Shown here in pieces: positions 27,001 through 39,700 of a DNA stretch of 64,000 nucleotides. How positions within the stretch are numbered: position 1 is the first letter of the stretch; every line of letters starts with the position of its first letter. The notes under the pieces are model-generated. The model was not told the DNA's origin, did no database searches, and saw nothing but the letters and a program-made list of their open reading frames with translations. Made by a program: the position numbers and the translations under genes. Source of the stretch: Chondrilla cf. caribensis (taxonomy: Eukaryota; Porifera; Demospongiae; Chondrillida; Chondrillidae); the NCBI GenBank assembly GCA_964020155.1, contig OZ026570.1, positions 2,457,221 to 2,521,220 on the forward strand, read 5' to 3'.

Positions 27001-30000
27001 GGATGATGACACGTTGTGTGGAGATTACACGTTTTGCCAATACACTAGAGCAAGTGGGAGCAACTGTTAGTCTTTTTGTGAAGTCGTCAGTGATGATGGT
27101 CAGATCTGCCTCTAAGGGTATGAGAAAGTCTTTCAGTATTCTAATGTACACCTCAACAACCTCACCTGGATAAACATGGAGGAGGGTGGTTTGGTTGCAG
27201 TGTTCAGATGTGAAGAGTTGTGTACCTCCACAGAGGCATATCTGATAAGGGATCATGTTGATGGACCGGCTATCGTCTTTAACTTGGATGAACTTTAGCC
27301 TTAGTTTAGAATCGAGACCAGTAGAACCACTGTTTGTCTTCAGAGAGCAATTGTAAACATGACCATTTATAATGTTGCTGCTTTTAGCGTTGCCATAGGT
27401 ATTCCTGGAAATATTCAGAGATGCTGTGAACGTAGTGAGATCCTCTCCATTCACAGCACTACCATTGCTGTGGATGAACTGGAAGAAACACCATCCTGGA
27501 CAGACAGTCTTGTGAATGTAACACTGGACAAATTCACTGAATGACTCAATACCATCTCCTGTTGGTTCTATACGAACACCTGAACCATTTCTGGGGACCT
27601 TGTTATCGCGGATGGACAATTCAGAGTTGTTTGAGAAGAGGAGCTGAGAAGATGGAGATAATACGATTCCTTCTCCATTGTTGCTGTGAATTTCATTATA
27701 ACCATGAATCTCCAGCTGACTGTTCTGGAGTTGTATGACATTGCAGCTGTTGTTACGAAAGACTACATCTCCTCCAAATGATACGCGGTGCCAGAAAAAT
27801 CCTTCTATGTACATGATTCCACTAAAAATGGAGTTTGAGTCGATACTTGTTCCAGTAAATACCAAAAGTGGTCTTCCTCCAGTGTCTACTGCACTGCAGT
27901 GGTAAAGGTGGTTCTTATCCAATTCAGTGTAGTTCAGGACAGCATGAACAAGTCTTACATTGTCCCTGTTAGCCGTGTCCTCGGACAGTGAAAAGTTGCA
28001 ATTTGACACAATAATTTGAGGATACGATGACACACAGCTCGTATTTGACAGGACTTTATAACTTGCTAGGAGAGTGAGTGCACTGGACACTCCTGTGGCT
28101 GTTACATTCTCCAAACGAATCACTGGCATTTGGAGGACGCTTGAAGAATTGGAAACAAGGATTGTAGAATACACTGTTAGTGCTGACAAACCGTACATAA
28201 AATTTAATAAAGAGTGTCTAACAGTTATTGAGAATGTCTTAACAGGGAATCCACGTACTTTTACAGCTAATTCACTGGCTACATCAAATGTACATTTTTC
28301 AATGTTAACTGTGATCACGTCATATTCACTTGATTCTTCAACTGTTTGTATCATGAGTTCACTCATATAATGAAACTGTGAATCGAAGATGTTCACCCTC
28401 AAGTCTCCCTTCTGAGGACAGTCAGAGGAAACACTGTACATGTTGAACTGGCAAAGACTGCTCATGAATAAGCTGCTGGTGATGTTGAGCCATCCAGTGG
28501 AGTTTGCAACATGGAGGCTATCACCATGACCTATAACTTGATCAAGAAAGGTAATGGATTGAAACAAACAATTGTGAATACTTATCATGGCCAAAGAACA
28601 GTCACGCAAGGTTGATGATGTGAAGTGTAAATGTTTGATATTAATGTGATTGCTGGACTTGAAAACAAAAAAACATTCCGTGTTGTCCTCATAATTCTGG
28701 TCATCTAAGAGAATGACACAGTTCTGATTTTCTCCATAAGAGCATCTTGATTCTCCCGTCCACGTAACATTGGAGACACCTTCCACTACAACTGACGTAC
28801 TCACATAGTGTCTTCCTTGAAGAAATACCCAGAAGGAGTTGGAGGTAGTGTACTGATCATGATATCCAGCGAGGGTGTTGCAAGGTGTTCTTCCTCGGCA
28901 ATCCTCCAGTGTTGGGGCAACCCAGAATACTGTGTTGTTGCTGTTGTTGCTGCTGTGAAATGAATCACAAGTACTGGGAGTAGCAAGAACAAGTGCTGTC
29001 AACAATGAGATAAAAACGAACATTCTTTATTTTCGAACTGATCTAAAACATAAGAGTCATATAACTACATACATGGTAGTGAAGTTCTTGTACTGTATTT
29101 ACATATATGTACCCGCTGTCATTCTTTCAACTTCAATAGTGAACAGCTTTCATCATCACTGCTGATAATCCCAAAACGCAGCTATGTATCACACTTGGCA
29201 TAGATAGAGAGCTAATTGTAGTGTGAGTAACACTGAAACCAGCATCACATCATCTTATGCCTGTTGAATCTCCACTGTTATAGTATTTCACACTGCACAG
29301 CAAATGAACAGCCTTGTATCATGTGTCCTTGTATTAGATGTGAGCAACATTCAGAGTCTGTTGTGACTGGTATTGTGAAGTTGACTATACATGTAGTAGC
29401 TAAGTACCTCTGGTAAGACTGTAATGGATATACACAAATTCAACTATCTAGCTTACAAGGGGGGAGCCAAAGTGCCTGCATCTGCTACAACCCTACCAGA
29501 GGGACTTCAGTAATGGACATGTTTCTGAGAGTGTATAAAACAGTATAATTTTATGCTACGTAACTTTCACGCTGAATTGTTATCATGGCTGAACAAATTG
29601 CTAGGGAGTTAATTGACTAATTTCGATGACAATTATCTGGCACAGGTAGTATGGAGTTGCATAGGGAAGTGTGGAATAGTGCTGATATTAGCATTTGTGA
29701 TATTATGTATTGCACTTATGCTGCATTTAATACAATTGCTGAGCCTGCCAGGAAGCCGAGTGGTGAAATGGAGTGGGAGTCAAGTGGAGGAACAGAGTGG
29801 GGAGCCAAGTGGAGGAACAGAGTGGGGAACCGAGTGGAGGAACAGAGTGGGGAGCCGAGTGGAGGACAGGAGTGAGGAGGCTAGTGGAGGAACAGAGTGG
29901 GGAGCCAAGTGGAGGAACAGAGTGGGGAGCCGAGTGGGGAGCTGAGTGGAGGACAGGAGTGAGGAGGCTAGTGGAGGAACAGAGTGAGGAACCGAGTGGA

Positions 30001-30718
30001 GGAACAGAGTGAGGAACTGAGTGGAGGAACAGAGTGGGGAGCCGAGTGGAGGACAGGAGTGAGGAGGCTAGTGGAGGAACAGAGTGGGGAGCCAAGTGGA
30101 GGAACGGAGTGGGGAGCCAAGTGGAGGACAGGAGTGAGGAGGCTAGTGGAGGAACAGAGTGGGGAGCCAAGTGGAGGAACAGAGTGGGGAGCCGAGTGGA
30201 GGAACAGAGTGGGGAGCCGAGTGGAGGACAGGAGTGAGGAGGCTAGTGGAGGACAGGCGTGATGAGCTAATTGGACAAGGCCAATTCCAGCCTGCTCAGT
30301 GGTTTACACATAATTCTATGGAATAAAGGACATGAATACATTGAATGCTACATCCCAGTTCAATGTATCCAATGTTGAAAGTAATTTCCTTTCAGCACAA
30401 TTCAAGCAATTAATAATAGATGTCAGAATACACATGTACACTCATGACCACTAACAAGTTACTGAAAGGTCCTCACGTGTCCAATGCAGACAACATGTGC
30501 AGTATGTTGAATAGTGGTCCCATACAAGTATATCATGAAATGCTTTCTGGGGTCAGTGAATCATGCATCAATGAGCATTGAATCTATCTTGGTTTGAACA
30601 CTTTCATTTCATTCTGATACAAACATTGTATTGTATGGTCCTTTCTATATGTGTACATATAATACATGTTGTACACACACATGCATGCACACACATCATA
30701 CATACGTAATACACTACA

Positions 30719-30787
<69 letters not shown>

Positions 30788-33700
30788 CTTAGATTGAGCA
30801 ACAGTTCACAAATACAAAAATGCCTCAGTCCAAATAATTATGCAGAAATGAACAACAATACTGTATGGTTGGGCAGTACATGTCACGAGTTCACTTGAAA
30901 ACATTTCATGTTTCATTTTGTGAGTTTTGGAATTAATACGTACGTTGTAGCTCGATTTGTGACAGTAATTTCTTTTGTAAATATCACTCAAAAGTAAAAA
31001 AAATATATGAAAACAAACCTTATTAAATTTTCAAACTTCATGGCAGTGTACCTATGTTGATGTACTATGTAATGTGTTTCTTTACAGATATGTATGCATA
31101 CACACATGTATTTATACACAGTGTACATATGTGAGTACAGTACATACCTTCCAAAGCCTTGTAGCATCCTTAAAATCTCATCGTCATAGTCTGTACTACA
31201 CATGCCGTTACATCTGGAGTTCTCCAAGACAGAGGACAACATTTGGAGAGAGACACTCAGTACATGTCGACAAAAGCCAGTCGAGTCCCTCAAGACTGCT
31301 AGTCCAGGTTGGTGACTGGGCAAAGAGTCGCTGGAGCATGGAAATACAAGTAGAGCAATTACACTACAATAAAACATGCTATATTGTACAGGCAATACTT
31401 CTAAAATGTGCAACCATAACTATACATAAGTACGTATGTATTTGATATTTAATCAATTACTGATGTACTACCACTTAAGTCACCATCATGTAAGCACATT
31501 TTTATTCACATTTTTACATTATTTTCATTTCGATTTCTGGTATGCAACACTCGTCCGATAGATATAATAATATACGTAGATATATACATATATAAACTTC
31601 GCTAGAAAATCAGTGTTTGCATTCAAAGATTTAACTCAATCTCCATTTTAGGCTGCTGTTCTGTGTGATAAAGTTGCAATTGAAATTGTTTGTTTATTGT
31701 TTATTATAATTTATATTGCGCAAAATAAAGATGGCCAATTTTGAACGCCAACAATTAGAAAATGGGCTAGAATTCATGTACTGGAGCTCCGCCGAAAGTA
31801 ATAACTTCAGCGAAGGTTCTTCTAAACCTAAGAAAGACGTCCAAGTAATTTGAGTGTGAGGGTGGAGCCCCACGAGTTTTTGCACTTGAATTACTTGTTT
31901 TAATTAGCTTCAGACTGTGATCCCTTCCTATTCACACATTATTTCCAGTATGCACCTATTATACTGGAACCACTGTCTGTTAAAGATAGTTCATCAGTGT
32001 ATTTCCACAGTGGGGTTCAAGAGTGAATCAAAAACAAACTGAAGTAGTCTTGCAATTTTGTAAGTTGAAAAGCACAATAAACCAGTTATAATCTGATTAA
32101 TTTGGCACTATGACTGATTTTATAGTAATTTTTGTCCCTGCACTATTATCAGGCTGATTTTCCTCGATCATAGCTAATACTAAGAAGTGGCATAGCACTG
32201 TCTATGTACAACACACTAACACACATGTACACAATGTGCATAAACTCCAAGTGAATAATGATATTGACATGTTATTTATGGATACAATGTTACAGGGTCG
32301 CACCAAAAACATGTTTGTTATGACTCACTGATAATACAACTATAAACACGCAATAGATTTCACATTGGGAATACATTATGAAGAGATGTTTGTTATGGAT
32401 AAGCATGCACACAGTACATGCAGTACATGCATTATACTGTGAAGTTATAAGAAGTTTGAATGTACATATGCACAGTGAATTCTCGTTAACCTGCCACTGC
32501 TTTATCCGCCAAACCTTTTAATCCATCACAATTTCCCAGTACCAATGAATATCCAGTTAATCCGTCAAATTCATTAATCCACCATATTCTTTGATAACGA
32601 ATTGTGGCAGATTAACGAGAATTCACACATATGTATGCACTGTCCATAATAGAAATCCAAGACCAAATCAATATGCACGTACGTAACGTTGTAAAAGTTG
32701 TGTAATAGTATGCAGCACATACAGTATGTATCAGATGAACAATATCATACATATTACACATACAGACAATGACCAGCACTGAATGGGCTATACATTCACT
32801 TTCGTTGGTCAAACACTACACGTTTCTTAAGAAGAATGTACTGTACAGAACATATGGATGCCAATGTCATGTCGTGTTGGATTGACATGAAACCCGCATG
32901 TACAGAAGATCAGTGTGTTGGTCTAAAAATGACACCTGATGGGAGGTACACACATACAATACATGCATACGTATGTACAATGCATGCACATAAAGAGTAG
33001 TTATATCAAATGCAGCACTGATTGAAAGTGTATGTATATCATGGAGAGTGTGTTCAATATGACTTGCCATTAAGTACAGTATATGTATGACATTGAAAAT
33101 ATTTATGCAGACCACACTTGACCAACCTGTAAAGCCCCTTGAACATAGACAGCACAGATGGGAGAGACAGGCAAGATTGGAGGTAAGATTGTGCTACAGC
33201 AGGGAGCTTCCCAGCGGGCCTCTTCCCACCAGATGCACTACTCTTCTCAGTCATTGACTTCAGTAGCGACTGCCGTGTGCTAAAAAGCTGCAGCACTTGA
33301 TCGCTACATTGTACAGAGTAGTCACCGGCCCCAAATACGAACTCCATTAAAACCTGGAGTATAGAGAGAAGCTTTGAATTAATAGATTTTCAAGTCTGAA
33401 GTATGTATGCAGAATTAGTACAACAGACAACTGCATAGCTTGTATAATGCAGGATCCAAGGCCACTTGAAGTACACGAATACAGTGTAATCCGCGTGCTA
33501 ACTACTTTGTTAGCAAATACAAACACATACCAGACAGACATGCTTACTTGTATATGTACATATATACTGTAAACATGAAGTACGTACAGTGGTGATTGAA
33601 AGAAACGATACAAAAACTCGAGGGTGTATTTACGTCCACATACATTGTAATACAAGACATGTTTTCTGCCAATTATCATTCAGCTATGACCTCAATATCA

Positions 33701-36700
33701 CACACACACACAAACACACACATATCACATTGACAGTGTGTAGGCACTACACACATAAGGGACAATTAGAAGTGAAAGCAAGGCTTGATGTGACAGCATG
33801 AGAATACTGCATCAAATTACAGACACACTTGGATAGTGCAAACACACAGTTGGTTACATGGCAATTTTGTGAAATTTGCTACAATTGCCTTGCATTCACA
33901 CTGTTCAAACCTTGCATGGAAGTGGAATTCCATGAATGCATGCACACAGATATTTTGCGCTACACATGTACAAAATGTACGACATACTTACCTCACAGCA
34001 TCTGGTCAACAGAGACAACATACAAAGGTTCTTACTACCAGAAGAGGAAGTGATGGAAAAATCAGAATCCTTATCCTACAAGAAGAACAGTGTATTATTA
34101 ACCCACTGCAAAAACATGAATGGTATAGTGTGTCAGCAGAGAAGTGTCAGAGGTGTAAGCGACACATACTCCATGCAAGTTAATAATTTGCACGTTGGTT
34201 GAGGGGTAGATCAAAGGAAATCTGTGCATACATAAGCCATGTAGCACAGGTCAGTGATACAGCACAGGTTACCAGACAGGTTTCAATTTTAAGGGCTGCC
34301 CCAGGCAGCCTCTATAATATTATTATTTTCATTTCAAATTCCATAATGTAACACTTGATATAATTTATATAATATTATACGTATATAACATGTGCTCCGA
34401 TGTGAAGAGAGTATAGTATCCTATGTACGTAGTTCACTGGGCACCTTGTAAAGTAGCCACAAGGTTAAAGGTTAACCCAGTATAAATAAGATAACTGAAC
34501 TGAACACAACACATTTCTATGGAATATAATACATTGCATTATGAATTGACCACCATTCACCACACTAGGATACAAATAATACATGTATGTACATGTACCC
34601 CGATGCGTAGGCGTTTTCAATCAACTACAAAAGCGCCGACAGGAGTACATTCGCGATGTACTGGGGTACATTTGTGATGTACCCCAGTTTTTGTAAGTGG
34701 CATTATTTAATCTAACAAGCTTCGGATAGTTACTGAGCGAACGACGAAACTCGCCGAACCCACGAGCCTCAGAATATTTACTGAGCGAACGAGGAAGCTT
34801 GCCGAACCCAAAAGCCTCAGAATATTTCCGAACGAACAAGGGAAACTTGCCAAACCCACGAAACTTAGAATATTTACCGAACGAATGAGGAAACTTGCCA
34901 GAACCAAGAGCCTTAGAATATCTACAGAAAGAACGAACGAAATAGGAAACTTGCTAAAACAACGAGCCTAGGAGTATTAACTTTACCGAACGAAAGAGGA
35001 AACTTGCGAAACGAGCCTGAGAGTATAAAATTTACCGAACAAAAGACGATTGCTGCAGTGTTATTAGGCCTTCTTGCTGCTCTTCGTTGAAAACCTCAAT
35101 CGATAGGCCTACCAGCCCGCGTAAATAAATGTGCCTACGGGGTATAACTACTACATACGTACATACCCTAGACAAGGTATGTACATACACCACCAAACAT
35201 CCATGACAATTCATGATAAATAGACATACGCGGATCATATCACAGATAAGACACCATCTCACCAGGTCAAGATCACTGGGTTCTACTTTAACAATTCTCA
35301 GTACGAGTGACTTCAAATGATCACAGACCTTCAAGGCAATAGGAGAAACTACAAGGAAATGAAGAGACACACATCAGAGATGTACGTAGCAGACGTGTGA
35401 AGGGTTGTTAGGGCTCATTGTATGGTAATGCTCGCAACATTCAACAAATATGAGAAGCACAACTGTCTCTGCACTGAGATGAGTCTTCATATGTACGTGC
35501 ATACAAGCACACAAAGATGGGTTTGTGTCCATTATGTACATAATATACACGTATACTGAATGTGCATTAAGTACTGTATGGTAATAGTATGCGAGGTACA
35601 GCAATATCTACATCCACATCCACGTGTACATATGTACATGTATACATAGGTGTCGTCTCACACAGGACTAGTACCCATGTATTGTGAATAGCCTGAGCTA
35701 CGTATGTACATGCAATAACATGTGGTCATGATAGTGGCTTCACACTACTGTACGTATGTACCTTCATAGCTGTCATTATTATCTCTGAATGTCATATAGC
35801 ACAGTACCAGCGAGCTCAGTAGGGAGTCCTGTACATGTGGAATTGAAGGCATTGGATCACAACAGATGGTGTACACACAACTGCATGCCTGCACATGGAC
35901 ATTCACACACAGCAGTTCGGGGACACAACTACCATTGTGCATATCATGCAACTCTACAGGGATCCAAAAGCTACATACAACAAAATGAAACAGAATAACA
36001 ACTCTTGAACAGGTTTTAAATGTCTACAGTACATTCATATAACCTCTTTAGGAAGGATAGATGGGAGGAGGGATTGAATCCTTTGTATGGGATACCGAGG
36101 GCAAAACTCGAGGTGTTCCATAAAAGGAAAACGTCAGAAAAGGTCAGCAAGTGGCTAAATAACATTAGCAACTTGCTGAACTTTTGGTAGCTAATTGATT
36201 AATCAATAATTGTCACATCTTGGGAGCTCAGGGATGCACAAGATATGTATGTGAAAGTTTTTGAACGGATCTTGCCATTTCATGGCATCAGTCATGCGGT
36301 GGTGACACTAGCCAATTACAGCTACAATGATGCTTTCACAAGCACTGTGATTGGTTAGTGTGACTGACACATGATCAAGGATTCACACATTGAAAAGGCA
36401 AGATCTGTTCAAAACCCTAGCTGCATTCCAGTCAGTCTCATTGATGCTGCCACCAACCAAGGTACGAGTACACAGGTAAGTACATATAAACGCACTAGGG
36501 TTTGATGGAGAGCCAGCTAGATTCATGCAAACAGAGTAACATATCAAAATACAGCCATATGCAGATATCTGCCATCGATGAGGCCTACAAGTGACATTAG
36601 TTTAAGCCTTCCACCACATATAATAATATTCATGGTGAACTAGGTGGCCAAATTTGCATATGGCTGAATGTCGATATGCTACGCTATATACACTTGTACT

Positions 36701-39700
36701 GTATATGCCCACTGTGTGGTAGTCACTCACTACAGGTTCTCTGATGGTGGACACTCCAGAAGTAGTGTGAGCGACACACTTGGCAAAGTCAATGGGAAGA
36801 TTATCGCTTTCGTCAGTTGAACACAGAGTCATCAGCTAATGAACGAATGGTGAGAATGAAACAATTGAAGAATCAATACTCAACATCTCTAAGGAGGTGG
36901 GGCCTTACATACATGGTCCATTAGAAACTCCAATATGGACACCTGTAGCTTCTCGTTGGCACAAAACACTGCATATACTCCCTACGATGAGAACAACATG
37001 TTACATGATACACACAAAGCAGGAAAATACACAAACATACAACATATGTACGTATGTATGTGCAGTATATATTAGGTATATGTACATACATAGCAGTGCT
37101 TGGATATTTAATAGATTAGGAGTGTGGCTATTTCATTCAGTTATAGGGAACCACCTCAATAAACACTTAATGCACCTCAGGTGCAAGGTACCTTCACCAT
37201 GATATGAAACAGCTACACAATAGGACACATACTACACTGTACCCTTAAACCTCACAAGGTGCATTCCCAGTATAACGACAAATACATTGAAGGAACACTC
37301 AGCTTCTCAATGAAATTATTATCCACATTAGGTTGACCCTATGCACCTGCATGAGATTCCAGCACCACTAGCTGGAGTGGAATTTAAAATTTGACAACAT
37401 CAACTGCGAACCAGAAACATACTGGGTGTGTGTTACGGGTGTCACTGCAGCTCACCTCATACAGCGTACGTCTGACCTCAACCTGCTGTGACAGGCATCT
37501 TCTCAAAATTCCTACAAAGTAGAGTAAAGAGTGGTATAAGGTGAACAACGAACAAAGTGACAGATTCTGTCAAGGGGTAGGGCTTCCTGTATTCCGACAA
37601 CAGCCTGTGTGTCCATTGTGACATTACCAACGTGGGTTATAAATCAATAACTTTACCGAGGGTAAATTGAAAAATGCATCTCATGGGAAAATTAAAAGTA
37701 TAGTGAATACTCGTTATTCCACCACAATTCGTTTAAAAGAATATGGTGGATTAACAAGTTTGGTGGACTAATTGGATAATTGGTATTGTACATTAGATTG
37801 GTACTGGGAAATTATGGCAGATAAAGCGGTGGCGGATTAATGAATATTCACTGTACATGTTTTGTCATTGTAATGATGTCCTGTGATGAACTGAATTCAA
37901 ACGTTTTCGATGAGAGATATTCCCTCACCTGACACTGATCTTTGTAATAGTGAAAGACATACGTACAAGTACAGCATCCCGTAAACAAGAGGTTATACTG
38001 AAAGATCTCAATTACATCAATGGTCAGTATTATATCAGAATTAGAATTAACAATTGTTCTCAACATCAAAAAATCCAAATTTGGTGTGAAGTTGCAAAAT
38101 ACGCATCTTAAAATATCGAAGTAAGGGTGGTAACTGAGTATGTATGTACATGTACAGTACATAAACAGCAAGTACAGTACACATATAAATGCGTATAGTA
38201 CTGTACGTATGATAAGGAAGCACACAGGAACATCAATCTTACCCAAAATCTCCAAGCACAAGGCTTCGTTACTGGCGGCCATATTCTTACCATGAAGCTC
38301 CACAAATACCTGTGTGATCCATGATACAGGACATACATACATATTATGCGTGCAGTACTGTATAATAATCACACAGAGTGAGAAAAATACAATACTGGAA
38401 TTGCTTCAAGGTGGTAGTTTACACTTGACTACATGCATGAGTCGAACTTGTTTAAAACTGACAAATATGAAAATACAATAATATAATATATAGATAATAT
38501 GAGATTTGAATTGGAATTGAAATTACTATACCTGCTTTCGTGAGAATACAGTGAATATTCGTTAATTTGCCCCCAGTTAATCCGCCAAACCGTTTTATCC
38601 GCCATATTATTATGAAACAAATTTGCTTGTATGGCTACACTATACCAGTAATCCGCCATCTCGCACTTCTGCCATCTGCCATTTTTCTGTGTACCAATTT
38701 GTACTTTGGTATGGGCTTCAGTTACAGATAATCCGACAAGTTTTAAGACATTGTCTTAGTGTAGAGCAAAATAGCAGCAAAGCGTTCTCAAATTGACTTG
38801 AAAATGAAGCAGAAGAAGTAGATGTTCGATTACAGAAAAAGGAATCCAACGTCAACGTAAGAAATACTCACAGACCATTCTTGAAGAAGCAGAATGTACA
38901 AATTGTGTGACAAATGGAAGGAGACATCCTGAAGAAGATTAGTATAATCCGCCATATCATTGATCTGCCAAAATTTTGCCCGAATCAATTGCGGCGAATT
39001 AACAAATATTCACTGTATGTACATGACAAACACATACGTAAATACAGTTGTACAATGTACAAGTGAGTTTTTGTATCTACGTATGTGTATACAGTCTGTA
39101 CGTATGTGAATCCATATTGTATTGTGGTTAATTAATATGTAATCATATGTACATATGTACATGTACACTGTGATTACCACTCATACACAAGTACAGTGGA
39201 ACCTGTCTATAAACACCACACATAGGACCACGAAATGCTGGTCTCTGTAGACAGGTGGTCCTCATATGGATGTACATATATCAGTGTAGTTGAGATCACT
39301 TAGTTCAAAAGTGGTCACTTAGAGCAGGTGGTTTCGTGTGCAGGTGGTCTTTAATACTGGTTTCACTGTACTAGGGACATGTACAGTATACCTAGTAGCT
39401 TGGAATTCACATCATTTCCCACGCACACACCTGGCTGCCTGACACTGGCTGGCTGTTCTGGCTCGACAACAGAGCTTCGTCAAGTATCTCAACTTTCCTC
39501 AACAGCAACAAATATCCCTTAACTGCAATACACCTCCCATCAATCCTCCTACATGTAAGATCATACACATGTACATAGGTATGTATCTCCGTATACAACA
39601 ATACCTACTCTCCACAAACATGTATGTTCATACAACAATACAGGGAATTCCCGCTAATCCACTGCAATTCGTTTTCAAAAAAACACGGTGGATTAACTGG

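Larger units (their letters stand above)
21059..36986. repeat. Duplicated segment, copy 2 (start of right contig)
   Basis: It matches 7273-20858 from its first base after the gap to position 36986, beyond which the sequence is unique. The two contig ends lying at each other's homologous positions is the pattern expected of two overlapping allelic contigs placed side by side. Confidence 0.92.

Noticed and set aside
33836..34202. Plus-strand frames over 33836-34202 and 18274-18676
   Set aside because: They are antisense to FANCI exon 20.
36480..36595. Frame [19 protein letters not shown] as FANCI exon 18
   Set aside because: Phase fits, but the exon at 35762-35828 ([14 protein letters not shown]) aligns better with the family, and here the copies differ by a 6-base indel at the supposed donor.
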